From assembly GCA_029876055.1 (NCBI GenBank), contig CM056877.1, positions 1,054,001 to 1,118,000 of the forward strand: a DNA stretch of 64,000 nucleotides, in the 5' to 3' direction. The notes beneath the pieces were generated by a model. The model was not told the DNA's origin, searched no databases, and worked only from the letters and a program-made list of their open reading frames with translations. The position numbers and the translations under genes are program-made. The DNA comes from Madurella fahalii. Its lineage: Eukaryota; Ascomycota; Sordariomycetes; Sordariales. Positions 1 to 11,331 of the stretch are shown piece by piece (within the stretch, counting starts at the first letter, position 1; each line of letters opens with the position of its first letter).

Positions 1-208
1 CTCCATAACAGCTCCCACCTTCATGATGCAAAAGTCCACTTGATTCATCAAAAGTAACCTCGAGTATCGTTGTGACGCAGAAACACACGTTACTGATAAT
101 TTTGCCAGGCACAAGATCGGCAAGTTTGCGAACTTGGTGGGAATTCCCCCGACCCGGTCGCGGCCGGCTTAGAACTAATACTAAATCTTTCTCTAGTTCA
201 ATCCTCAG

Positions 209-2778
209 CATCGCCATGACGAGGCCCATGAGAAAGCCTGCGATGAGAAGCGGAGCAAGATCAGCGAGTCTCATCGATTCCAATCATACTTCCCCGAGCG
301 TGATGGCAATATGGTGAAGTGGTACGTCGATGGCAGAGACTACTTTTGGGTATGCATCGCTCTACCATTCTTGGAGGCGTATCACAGACCGTGTTACTGA
401 CAAAGGTTAGTCTGTGTCTGTGGCCCTCGAGAGCGCACAAGAGACCATTTACATTGCCGACTGGTGGTTGTCGCCAGAGCTGTTCCTTCGCCGCCCTCCC
501 CACTTCAACCGAGAATGGCGTCTCGACCAGGTCCTCAAACGCCGAGCAGAAGCCGGAGTGAAGATTTACGTCATGGTATACCGAGAGGTCGAGGCTGCCC
601 TCACATGCAATTCGGAGCATACCAAGCACGCCCTTCAAGCGCTTTGCCCCGAAGGCTCTCCCGGGTATGGCAACATCAAGGTTATGCGCCATCCGGACCA
701 TAACGTCTTGGAAAATGCTGCCGATATGACCTTCTACTGGGCACATCATGAGAAATTCATCGTCATAGACTATGAGCTGGCTTTCATTGGCGGCTTGGAT
801 CTCTGCTTCGGCCGCTGGGACAACCACCAACATGTCCTGTCCGACATGCACCCAGAGGGCGTCGCCCACGAAGTGTGGCCGGGTCAGGACTTCAATAACA
901 ACCGCGTCATGGATTTCAAAAATGTCGAGGACTGGAAGCAGAACGAGCTGAGCAAGTCCGACTCTGGGCGGATGCCCTGGCACGATGTCGCCATGGGCGT
1001 TGTGGGGCCATGCGTCTACGATATTGCCGAGCACTTTGTGCTTCGGTGGAACTTCGTCAAGAGAGACAAATACAAGCGGGACCAGCGATACGAATGGCTC
1101 GAGCTGAGAGGCCGCCAGGGCCAAGATGAGGATCTCGTCGGCGTCCAGAGGCCTCGTCATCCCGTCGGTGGATATGTGGTCCATCCGTTGTCGCCCGTGG
1201 AAACCAAGAACCTAGACAATCGCGGAAGCGTCCGCGCTCAGATCGTCCGTTCCAGTGCGGACTGGTCAAGCGGCATTCTTACCGACCACTCGATCCAGAA
1301 TGCCTACAGCGAGATCATCCGCAACGCGAGGCATTACATTTACATTGAAAACCAGTTCTTCATCACTGCTACCGGGGACCAACAGTTTCCCATCCAAAAC
1401 ACAATTGGCAGAGCAATCGTGGATGCCGTGGTGAGCGCCGCAAAGGAAGGACGCAAATTCCGCGTCATCATCCTCATTCCTGCTGTCCCCGGTTTCGCTG
1501 GAGATCTGAGAGAGGACGGTGCAATTGGCACCCGAGCCATCATGGATTACCAATACAAGTCAATATGTAGGGGGGAGCATAGCATCTTTGAACAGATCAA
1601 GAAAGAAGGCGTCGATCCTATGAAATACCTCTTCTTCTTCAACCTGCGGAGCTACGATCGCCTCAACAAGACACAGGCAGTCAAGAAGCAGGAGGAGGAG
1701 TCAGGGGTCAAGTATCACGAAGCCCAACGAGCTGAAGCCGAAGAGGTCATGCGCGAGGGTATACATGGGACTATTGATGTTTACGGCGGCCGTGATAAAC
1801 ATATGGGCGAGCGGCGCCACCAAAGCCAGCCGCGTCAACACGTCCATGGCGAACCAGAGGAGAATGTTGAAGCGCGGCACGGGCTAGGTAGTGCTCCAAC
1901 ACACACCGGAACTGACGCTAAGCGTAGGTTTGAATCAGTCAAGGGGGAAGAGAACGGTGGTGCCGACGCTGCTGCTAGTGTGGCTCATCACGCCATGGCT
2001 GGCCAAGGTCCAGTCTCCGAGGTAGCATGGGAGGGGGATGCCGAGGACGAGGTAAACCACTGGATCCAGGAGGAACTCTACATCCACGCCAAACTGCTGA
2101 TTGCCGACGACCGGATCGTCGTCTGTGGGTCGAGCAATCTGAACGACCGGAGTCAGTTGGGGTACCACGACAGCGAGCTGAGCATTGTCATGGAAGATAC
2201 GAAGCGCTTCCCCTCTACCATGGACGGACAGCCGTTCGAAGCCGCGTGGCACGCCGCGACCTTGCGGCGGTACCTTTGGCGAGAACACCTGGGCCTCCTG
2301 CCGCCGCAGGATCTGGACGCCAGCGATGACTTGAATGCGCAACCGCCGGGAGACGACTTGCCGAATGATGTGCGGGACAAGGACGACAGTTGGAAGTTTG
2401 TCGAGGACCCGCTCAGCGACGACCTGTGGGGGATGTGGACTGCCCAGGCGGACACCAACACTCAGGTCTTTAGGCAGCTGTTTCATGCTGATCCAGATGA
2501 TCATGGTAAAGCTACTATTTTGGTTGGTCTGGGTGGTGAGAGTAGTACTAACGGAGTCTGCAGTAAAAACATTTGAGGAATACAACTGGTTCATGCCGGC
2601 GAAGGGGGTTCAGGCCGGACACATCTTTGACCGAATGATACCGCCAGATGAGGTGAGGCAGAAACTGGATAAAATCAAGGGGCATTTGGTCTGGATGCCG
2701 TTGGAGTTTCTGAGAGATGCGAACATGGCGGAGAAGGGGCTGCAGGTTAACCAGTGGACTGAGAGCGTGTATACCTAA
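209..2778 (+). CDS. Phospholipase D (fungal PLD, 5' end unresolved)
   Basis: Hydrolyses phosphatidylcholine to phosphatidic acid and choline at membranes. Two HKD catalytic motifs are visible: HHEKFIVID at about 744 and HAKLLIADD at about 2085, followed by GSSNLNDRS. The first clearly coding exon is about 209-349 and ends in the family-typical YVDGRDYFW. An intron at 350-410 leads into SVSVALESA, exon 411-2505 follows, then an intron at 2506-2563 (branch ctaac) and a last exon 2564-2778 ending in a TAA. No PX or PH domain is seen, so it resembles the shorter PldA-type fungal enzymes of about 800-850 residues. The N-terminal exon must lie in bases 1-150 or beyond the window edge; I could not choose a start, so the gene is treated as 5' partial. 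A charged, low-complexity linker lies between the two HKD halves at about 1680-2040. Family assignment is secure; the exact substrate is inferred. Confidence 0.9.
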
Positions 2779-4664
2779 GGCTTGGTGGGCAATTTTTGCT
2801 GGGAGATGCTTGTACCGATAATGAGCTTGTAATAGATTGCTAGGAAAGGACCACAGACAGCCATTCGATTTGTTTCAGCGTTTCTGCAGACCTCAATCGT
2901 CCTGGGTCTGGACTTAGACCCCTCCATTGGTAGCATCGACGACGATTCCTCGCCCTTGATTACGAGAGCCGCGGTGTGTGCGTGAGCGCTTCCCACGTTC
3001 GGCCGGAAGGAACCATCACATTACTCTCTTGATCCTAATTTACCCGAGAGCGCTGTGTCGAATTGAATCAAGCCAACCCAGCCATTGCAAGACCCTACTG
3101 CTCTGTAGCATCACCGACGAGGCCAAGGAATCTATGTTCGATTTCTCCCTGCGCCATGATTCCTAACTGTAGCCATTCCTACGCTGAAGAAACTCGTGAT
3201 GTGCAAGTCCCTTTTGTAAATCATGACGCGGCGCGGCTTGTTTAATTCTATGCCCACAATATTTATCAGCCAAGAGTAAAGACTGGGTCATGAACCCGGG
3301 GTCCAACCCATTTGACGAGAAAAATTGGCAGCCTTTCCGCAACAGCGAAACAAGTGAAGGCAAGGAGGCTCTGGAGTTTAATAGACCGGCGTGAGACTGT
3401 AAGTGAGAACCAGCTTGACACGCAAATACGCGTGGAAGCAAACAAATAGTAGAAAAGTTGTTTCTAGACAATAGCTAGGCTATTTAGACTGCGGAAATTG
3501 TGCTTAGGACGTTTCCTCCCGCGATATCAGCCTTCGCTATCAGCCTTCGGTATCAGCTTGGGGTTATACCATTGCTAACGCCCAGCGGATCAACTGCCCA
3601 CGTGACACCGTGCTGTTCTTCACGACTTCGACATTCGCAAGTACCCCGATTTTGGACGGGTGCAGGAGTGGGCATGGGAAACATGGGACTACCGCGATGG
3701 AGGAAAATCCGCCTCCTCCGGGACATCTGTCACCGCTCAAGCCAAGGTCATTTCAGGTATTTTGCCGTATTCATCGTGCACGGATACAACTGTCCCGAGC
3801 CGCGATGCTCGTGCATCCGATACCGTACCTTAGGTAAATTATTGCGCGCCCGACTCCAGGCACAATCACATATCACGATCCAAACAGAACAAATGCCGCC
3901 GTGCAGTGCGGCCGTTTCCGCCGAGCGCCTTACCTCGGACAGACTACGTGTTGCACGGCCCGATTGGCCGGTCCTTGGCTCTTGGCTTTTGATGGAGGTC
4001 CGCGAGGCGGCCGAAAACCTCAGCACGTCGATCCCTGGGATCAGCAAGCCCTTTGCCGAAATCGTTAGGGCGGCTTGTCCTCTTTCCGCCTACCGTGCCT
4101 CGCCCATCGCTCAAGCGAGCGGCTCAAAGCCTTGTCACCTGAGATGGCGCGCGAGCAGGTCTCACAACGTGTTGTGCTCAAGAGGAAAAAGAAGGGATCA
4201 CTAAGACAACATGGGCGCCGGTGTCGGTTGCGTTGTTGCTGGCGCACACGGTGTGTTGGCAACGAGGCCTGCCAAGGCGGTCCTGGCATCACCGCTCTTT
4301 GCGAGGCGCATCACTTGGTGATTCGGCGGCGGCATGTCTGGGGCGGTACGGTTTCTATTTCCCAGACATGCAGATCGCAGACCAGACGTGGCCTCCTACA
4401 TGCAGGTTCCGCGCGGTGGTTGAGGCTGGTCTTTGATGCTGAGCAACGGAACAAGCCGGCTTGCTCGAGCAAAGAGACAGTCGAAGACATATCCGGACGG
4501 GTATAAAGACGGAGAGTCGGACGCTGCCCATCGTCTTCAATTCATCAGCCTGAACCACTCATCCACATCACCTCATCAGCCAGCCGTCTCAGCATCACTG
4601 CAAACTGCTACCAAAAACAACAGATCTCCTGTTTACGATCTACCCTCCACTATAATCAGCAACC
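2779..4664. other. Intergenic, no supported gene
   Basis: About 1.9 kb between the phospholipase D stop and the secreted-protein start. Open frames are present (the longest is at 3500-4204 on the plus strand), but their translations are arginine/serine/cysteine-rich, lack recognisable motifs and have no convincing splice partners. The last 160 bases hold the TATA box and leader of the next gene. Confidence 0.6.
4502..4508 (+). promoter_or_regulatory. TATA box of the leucine-rich secreted protein gene
   Basis: TATAAAG lies about 157 bases upstream of the ATG at 4665 and is followed by a C/A-rich leader. This layout is typical of strongly expressed fungal genes for small secreted proteins. The link to this gene is inferred from spacing. 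Confidence 0.55.
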
Positions 4665-5300
4665 ATGAAGTACTCAAGCGCCCTGCTTCTCGCCGCCACG
4701 GCCTTCACCGGCATTTGGGCCGCCCCTGCGGTACGCTCACCTCCTTCGCGCAGGCCACATTTAGAGTTTGATATTGACTAAACATCACTGCAGCCCCAGC
4801 CCGTTACCACTGCTAAGAACGCCCTCGAGCAGGTCGCTTCGCTCCCCAGGGGCAGCGACCTGTCTCTTAGTTTGGACGGCACTGACGTGAGCGTCGGGGT
4901 CGGCAAACGCAGCTCTCCCCCGGCCGTCAACTGGGGTGGCGTCACGCATCCTGCTAAGCGCCAGACGACGGTGCTGGGCCTCGCCCCGGACCAGCTCACG
5001 GCACTCGCCAACTCTCTCGGGCTTCCGCTGGACCAGGTTCTGGCAAGCGTAACGCAGGTCGAGACCTTCGTCACCGGGCTCCTTGGTGCTGCTGGTCTTT
5101 CGGTCACCCTCCTTGTCCAACTCACGGCTGCGCAGGTTGGGCTGCTCATCTCCACACTGCTCACCCTCGCCAATCTTTCGCCAACTGGGGTTCTGGCGCT
5201 TCTGCCGCTCTCGCTTGACCAGGTTTTGGCGCAGCTCACCCCTATTCTGAGTAATGTCACGGCTCTCGTCACCCAACTCCTCGCTTCTCTCGGCTTGTAG
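4665..5300 (+). CDS. Small secreted leucine-rich protein with Kex2-like sites
   Basis: Function unknown. The ATG at 4665 opens a signal peptide (MKYSSALLLAATAFTGIWA, likely cut near AAPA). Exon 1 is 4665-4730, the intron 4731-4793 is phase 0, and exon 2 is 4794-5300, giving 190 residues with no cysteine. Dibasic KR sites at residues 60-61 and 77-78 bracket a 15-residue peptide, as expected for Golgi Kex2 processing. The C-terminal 110 residues are about one third leucine and contain two related units around LDQVLASVT and LDQVLAQLT, suggesting a hydrophobic helical domain. It is not a hydrophobin because it has no cysteines. It sits alone in a gene-poor region. The signal peptide and intron are clear; any effector or surface role is speculation. 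Confidence 0.8.
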
Positions 5301-6701
5301 GCCTAACTTGGCCGCTACATCTCGGGCGGAGTAGTCCAAGTGCCAACATGCCAGCCTGGGGAGGTCCGGTCTGGTCGGGCGTGCGCGCACATATCCTCTG
5401 CCGTGCGAACAAGCTGCCGAAACACCCGATCCATGGCTGGCTGACGACTTTTCCGCTACCCTGGCGGAAGCTTGGGGTGTCTATCCTCTTTTTTGGTCGA
5501 CTTCTTGGAAAAGCAGAGCATGGTTTTTTATTCCCCTGTACTGTTGGGCCAGCGGTGGGCCAGATGGTGGTTGATGCGAGACGATAGAGCTATTAGTAGC
5601 TCCGGTTTGGTGGGCTGGCGATGCGGGGATGGTTGTGTGCTGAGTACTGGCCCAGCAAGCCCCTAGCAGATTTGTTCTCTCCTTATTTCTCTTATAGATT
5701 TGATGGTGGTGGCATGATGGAGATCCGGGAAGATAGATCGATGGACGAATTACGAATATGTGACGCTCTTTTAACGACGCTACCAATAGCACCTGATCAT
5801 ACTTGGTCTTTGGGTACAAATATGTCCTGTGCTTATGCTCCACTGCAGTCCTGATATTAAATATTACTAGTTTACAGCAGTAGTAGTAACAATGAACGGT
5901 CTTCGTCAAGGAAGACAACCAGATGATTGCTTGAGGCAGGGGTGGGAGAGAGAGGTCCTAACCAAACATTTACCTATCTACGGAACCCCCAGAATTTCCA
6001 ACTTCAGACAGCCCAGGGGCTAGACTATTCTCCCTTTTGAACCTATCTTCCCCTCCCACTCCCCTCTCTCTAGCCGACCCTCGCTTACTTACACAACTGG
6101 TTGGAATGAGATCACACAGACAGATGTCCCACCGGTGTACAAACTAGCTCGGCGTTTCAATCATCGCAAATATGGAGTTCATCGCGCCCCAGAAGCAGCC
6201 CCTAGGCGGCAGAGAAAGGTATGCCAGAAGAGCACGTTGAGATACCAGCAGTAGGCATGAGTGTTGACGAAAATATATAAGCATCACCATGACTGCATTA
6301 ATTCACTGGGTTGGTCAGCGGATGACAGTTATAGGTATAGACTAATATGCCATCTTCAGCGGAGATCTCCGTCAACAGAGAGAATCTGGCATAGGATCGG
6401 AGTACGAGGCAGATGGTTCCAATGAAGGCGCAGGCAATTAATTGGCACGCCCCAAGCGGGCTCGTTTTGGTTGAAAGGTTGTCGAAGTTGCGGTGGCGTC
6501 GTCTGGGAGCGCGAAAGCCGGTCCGTCGAGGTCCATGGTGGTGGCGCTGAGGTGTGTGTGGTGTGGGTTAGGAAAAAAATCAACGAAGGCTGGTTTAAAT
6601 CGGCCCTAGCATATGACAATGCACAACAACGGCAATAATGAACGTCTACATCCGTCTTTGATGACCGGCCTGATAATCAGCACCTGAAATTATGGTCCGA
6701 T
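5301..6701. other. Intergenic, no supported gene
   Basis: About 1.4 kb with short open frames only, none with a recognisable domain. It holds the 3' flank of the secreted protein gene and AT-richer DNA. I see no RNA gene or mobile-element ends. Confidence 0.55.
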
Positions 6702-7482
6702 TCAGCTTTGACTCCCACACCCGGTTGTTCCTCCGACGAAGACTACCAGGACTGCGGCGTAGGCAGCTGTCGCAGCCAGCAGATCAACAGGCAGCTTTGT
6801 TGGAGAGAAGTAAGATGATGCCACAGCAAATATAATCGTGCAGACCCCCACCGTCACCAAGCTCACTGCAGTGCCAGGTATCAACACCATGAGGATCATT
6901 GGAGCGTTAAGGATGATTCCTCCCAGAACCGCCAGGGAGTATCTTTGCCTCCTAGTTCGCGCGGCGGACGGATAGTCCCAGGGGCCGCCAGGAAGGTCTG
7001 GCATCGAGCTATCGTTATTCGATGGGATCGAGTGTACCTTTTCCGGCTGAACGCCACTCGACTTCAAGTGGTTGAACAGGTCACGTTCCATTGATCTTTC
7101 CGCCTTTAGATGAAAGGGATTATTGTCCCAGTCACGGTATGCCCAATCCCTCATTAATTCGCGGTCCTTGGCGGCCGTACCTGGGGTCTCCAGTCAGGTA
7201 ACGGGAAAAGCAGTGGGCAGAGGGCGTAGACGAACAGTAGTCCTGGATGAGTGATGTCAGAGACTTTGAGTTTTCGTCGTCCATGGCGCCTTTGTTGAGA
7301 ATTGATGCCGTCTCGTCCAAGATACGCTTACGGAGATAGTGCATGTTCATACGGTGGACAGCCGTGATGTTGAACCGCTCCCCTCTTTCGTTGGCGTAAA
7401 ATATGTGCTTCCGACCGGCATCGACGACCGATTTCGAAATCGGGTCTACCGTAGCTAGAGTCTCCTCCTTTACTTTATCCAT
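6702..7482 (-). pseudogene. DUF6594-type membrane protein, frame broken
   Basis: Two overlapping minus-strand frames together read as one DUF6594-family protein. The upstream part (7482 to about 7160) carries the soluble N-terminal half, including RFNITAVHRMNMHYLRKR. The downstream part (7154-6702) begins MRDWAYRDWDNNPFHL and ends with three membrane segments, the last being the family-typical AATAAYAAVLVVFVG. Near 7155-7185 the reading must change frame by one base. The only GT/AG pair there would give an intron of about 31 nt, too short to be credible, so a one-base indel or an error is more likely. The N-terminus also looks shorter than usual for the family. DUF6594 proteins are common in Pezizomycotina and have no established function. 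It is either a recent pseudogene or a gene with a consensus error. Confidence 0.6.
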
Positions 7483-8173
7483 ATCCAGGAATAGGCGGAA
7501 AACTGCAGCGATGTCCTTAGCAATGAGCTTTTGCGAGGGTTGATAAGCGTTGGTCGAATCGGACCCAAATTACCAAGTAGTCATAGAAAGGAGGCGCTTC
7601 AGCCTCATAAGTGTACGACGTGAAATGATTACGGCACTGATCCCTGTAGGATGCGCAGCGACGTCAACCAATCAACACCTCTTCTAGGATTATGGGGTTA
7701 CATGGTTGGCGGCCGCCACGCTGGGATGGTGGAGGAAAGGATGGGCTTCGATCTTCAGACATAATGAGAATTGTCTTAAGGTGCATGGAAAAAGTTGCCA
7801 GGAACGGGGAAAAGGAGAATGGCAGGTTAGGTTCCAGATTTTAGACTGGCCGTTACTTGTGTTCGGGTTACCTCCGACCGCCGATTGCTAAACTGCCGTG
7901 AGAAGAACGGCATGTCGGATTGGCTCAAGCCACGCTAAGGAACTGCGGATGAGCTTTCTCAGCGTTGTAGAGACGGTGTTACCGCTATTAGCAAGCGACG
8001 CCCATGGAGGTCAACAGGCAATTTGGGATAACTATAATAATCAGAGACGAGGCACCAACGCCGTTGTTCGCTCCGTTTTCTACTACCTCTTCTTATCATC
8101 CCGTCACTGACAAGAACAAGGCATTCTCCCCCTCTTCCTGTGGCCCTGTCTGATTACTTATTATCAACACAAC
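7483..8173. other. Intergenic, no supported gene
   Basis: About 0.7 kb. Only frames shorter than 75 codons with no motif. No repeat or RNA gene seen. Confidence 0.5.
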
Positions 8174-8524
8174 AATGACATTCAACAAAGCTACCTACCT
8201 CATCTAGCGCTCTCTCGCCACCAAGCCCGGCGCCGCGCTCACCGGCGTACGCAGCCCCACCCTCAACCTCCCCTTTCCCTTTCCAATTCCATCCCTCCCG
8301 CCCCAGCACAAAAAATACCGTCATTACCTACGGAGGCTTCTCCTCCGCCGGCTCCATAGCCACTCAACTCGCCATGGCGACAGGCATCACCGGCATTGAC
8401 CCAGCGGCGGTTGAGGTGTCTGCCGCCGCCGTTAGTGGTGGGAAGGGGGTTGAAGCGTGTTCAGGACGCGCTAGAGAGGCATGAGAAGTGGGTTAGAGCC
8501 ACCAAAGTGGTCATGGAGCTTTAG
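8174..8524 (+). pseudogene. Relic of a zinc-type/toxD-like enoyl reductase
   Basis: Three pieces in different frames match parts of the GroES-like zinc-type alcohol dehydrogenase (toxD/enoyl reductase) family in the right order. At 8174 there is an N-terminal MTFNKATYLI followed at once by a stop. At about 8310-8400 the nucleotide-binding loop reads NTVITYGGFSSAGSIATQLA, compared with the usual GGSSSVGS...QLA pattern. At about 8448-8524 a C-terminal piece reads VQDALERHEKW...KVVMEL before a TAG. Intact members have about 350 residues; here fewer than 120 codons remain, so most of the catalytic and Rossmann regions are gone. It is a degraded gene that cannot make an enzyme. The assignment rests on pattern recall of the family, not on a search. 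Confidence 0.55.
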
Positions 8525-8981
8525 GGGGGGTTACGAAGGTCTTAGTTTCCGGTTTTACTTGCATTAGATTGTACTTGGATAAAAGGTACTCTAATCCTAT
8601 GCAATGTGTATGGTAACTACCTAATTAAGTGTTACCAATCACGGGCCAAATACCTGAAAGATAAGTACCGAGCCTATCCGCATGATTTGATTCAGCCCTG
8701 AGCAAGATCTTGCGTGCCAGAGGAGATCTCCATCACAGCCCACAGAGGGGTCAAGTTTTATTGTCCGGTCTCAACAGAACTATATCTACATCTGTAATGC
8801 TTGAAACGCACCCTTCTCTAACTGAATCGATATTCCCTTCCGCCATATCCGGACCCGAGATTGACAAGCCGGCCGCACCTTTGCCAATTGGTCAACTGCT
8901 TCCTCGCCCAAGCGACTAAGCATTTCTCTGTTGGTAATCCCTAGAATAAGCGCACCGTCTATACCACGAACACGGCTTCAT
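8525..8981. other. Intergenic, no supported gene
   Basis: AT-richer spacer downstream of the dehydrogenase relic, lying 3' of the cysteine-rich gene. A GTAAGT at the end of that gene (minus strand, about 8991) could extend its transcript into this spacer. Confidence 0.4.
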
Positions 8982-9451
8982 TCAAATAACACTTACGCAG
9001 CGGTACGATCCAATAGTAGTACGGTCTCCAAACGTCACGCAAGTGTTCACGCGGTGGACAACGTGGGTGGCGCCAGTGCAGCCGCCTCCTTGGTAAAACG
9101 TGCAGCTCTCGCCGGTCCCAACACGGATCGACGTGATGGGCAGGTGTCCGTGACAGCCCTGGGCCGGCGCCCCGTCCCTGGCGTACTCGGTGCACGTCAC
9201 GCCGGGCATGCTCTGGCCAAACGTATAGCAGCCCGACTGACCGTTGCCGCCCCGGAGGACGCGGTTCCTGACCTGGTTGTTGCAAGTCCTGCTATCTTGG
9301 TAGCCGATGACTGATAGGAGAGACTGCCGTGTTAGCTTTGCCATGTTATGGTGGTCGATTACTAGGAGGGGTGGGAAGACCGACTTTGCCATGCAGAGCT
9401 GGTCTCAGCCGCGGCAAGCAGGGAAATAATGATGGTGGGAATGAGCTGCAT
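8982..9451 (-). CDS. Small secreted eight-cysteine protein
   Basis: Function unknown. The ATG at 9451 starts a signal peptide (MQLIPTIIISLLAAAETSSA). Exon 1 is 9451-9385, the intron is 9384-9311 (74 nt, GT..AG, branch ctaac), and exon 2 is 9310-8982. The mature part of about 110 residues has eight cysteines, enough for four disulfides, and glycine-rich segments such as YQGGGCTGATHVV. An upstream TATAAATA on the same strand supports this start. The 3' end is uncertain: a strong GTAAGT follows the last cysteine codon, so an alternative final exon could replace the last four residues. It resembles fungal secreted cysteine-rich proteins or effectors in size and layout, but no named family is recognised. 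Confidence 0.75.
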
Positions 9452-9570
9452 TGTTTATGGTGCAGGCAGGTCTCGCTAGACTTGGTATTGGATTGCTGAT
9501 GTCTGGTCTTCGAAGGCTGAAGCTGCTCAAGCTGGATGAATGTTTGGCACATCGAGAGGGTCAAAGGCTG

Positions 9571-9578
9571 TATTTATA
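9571..9578 (-). promoter_or_regulatory. TATA box of the eight-cysteine protein gene
   Basis: On the minus strand TATAAATA lies about 120 bases upstream of the ATG at 9451. Spacing is normal for a fungal core promoter. Confidence 0.55.
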
Positions 9579-11331
9579 CCCGCCATTGTTTTGAATTCGA
9601 ATGACATGATGGTTCATTTACCTCTCATCCTGACCGAACAGCTAGAATGTGTGGTTGGCACGGATCATGAGAGAGGTCCACCGAGATGCCGTCAGATACA
9701 TACTCAAGCGCGTTAGTTAGGTAGTATGAAAGGATCGTGAAGTTATCCAGGGCCTGTTTATTTTGTTCAATATGCGAGAACATATCCACTCATCACGTGC
9801 AATATCCGAAGCCCACTGGCAAACGAGTTCTCCTGTCAGCCCGGCGTTCCAACGTTGCTACGTGCCATGTATACCACGGGGCCAGTTTGGCGGCTCTGGC
9901 CAGGCTTGCCCACTGGATTGATCCTTTCGGCTCTATCACATTACAGTAAGCCTCTTCGCTAATGTCAATTTGGGTTTAGTGTAGGCGTCTTCGATACAGA
10001 GTCCGAGATACTGCTGCTGCCCCGAGTCCGAGCTGTCGTGATTACCGCCTGTTCGTTATCTGTAAGTGTGGCGCCTCACTTTCAGCACCCCAGTTAATAA
10101 AACGGTGAGGCAAATTACAAGAGAGTACCTCTAATTCTCGCACTCGACTGGCAGGACCACAATAGCCGCTGTGATTCTCGAAGAGGGTATTGCTGTGACA
10201 TAAGAACCACTGGCTCTCACAATTCCACCGGCGTCTGGCGTCCGACGTCTATGCAAAATTCGGGTCAACAAGAGACCCCTATAAATCCTTCTCCACATGT
10301 GCCAATATCTTTAGATTGATGTTGTGAATTGGTAGTTACTAGTAAATAGACTTGCTGTCCGCTTCTCGAATAATCGGGCATGGAGAACAAAACATGGCTG
10401 ACACATATGGTCCATCGCTACTACGTGATAGCTGAACAAGTATATGAAACCGATTCTTTTTGCAGCTGCAGGAACAGTAACATTTTTGTGTGATTTCATT
10501 AACCACTCTTGGGCCGCCGTGCACGTGGTATAAGATACCCGAGATGGTTACTAGAGACATGTCATTCATTGCCCGAAGTAGGGAGGTACTACGGTAATAG
10601 GCGCTATAACACATTCCTAGCACACCTACGCACTTCACCCGCAGATCAGTCAATATTTGCATCCATCTCTATGGCCATCCGTATTGGGATAAGTCCTGCA
10701 GCGGGGAATATAGGCATGTCTCTGACTCTCATGACGCCCAGGCTCTGCAGAGGGCCATGGAATCTCATTGGCCATAGAGCACTAATACAAAGCCACTGCT
10801 CTAAGGAAACACCTTAGAATGTAAACGATTTGGACAACGAGGGTCTCAGCCGCCTCCTCCCGAGCGGCGAGACGATATAAGGCCAAGTGTAGAAGTCTTG
10901 GCGCCTGATCGTTCGCAGGCGTTTGGCTGTGCCCCGGGAACAGGGATGTCTTCAGCGTAAGTATACAACGTTTCAGGTATGAGTATCACGCTCATTTCCC
11001 CCCCGTTCTTTACTTGGCCTCTGTAGGCACAACTTAGCGAGCTTCCTTTCATCAATCACAACGCTCTGCTCTCGAGCTAAGTCTCCTGCTCTATCCTGCT
11101 TCCGGTTGTGTCGCACCGGTAGGCAATACTAGGCAGCAGCGGCAAAAGCGAATGATTCTTAAAGCAGTCCTCAATTCCTCGGGCCAATCAACTCGGGCCC
11201 AGGGAGACGTGCGTCGCGTTGGCCGAATATAAGTTGTTCCTCCTGCATCCATGGTCTGACCTTTTTTTCATCTTCCCTTTCTTTGGTCTTATTTCATTGG
11301 TATTCGAGAGAGACCCATTCGAAGTCCAATC
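9579..11331. other. Intergenic, no supported gene
   Basis: About 1.75 kb. Frames up to about 107 codons occur on both strands but have no recognisable motif or splice structure. An AATATAAG at about 11226 could be the core promoter element of the following NACHT-ankyrin gene. Confidence 0.5.

Noticed and set aside
261..1184. 307-codon open frame on the minus strand
   Set aside because: Lies wholly opposite the phospholipase D exons; its translation has no motif and mirrors codon bias of the real gene.
3500..4204. 234-codon plus-strand frame in the left intergenic region
   Set aside because: No domain, no promoter-like signal, no splice structure and atypical amino acid composition.
7155..7190. 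A 31-nt intron joining the two DUF6594 frames
   Set aside because: Far below the 49-nt minimum seen for introns elsewhere in this window.
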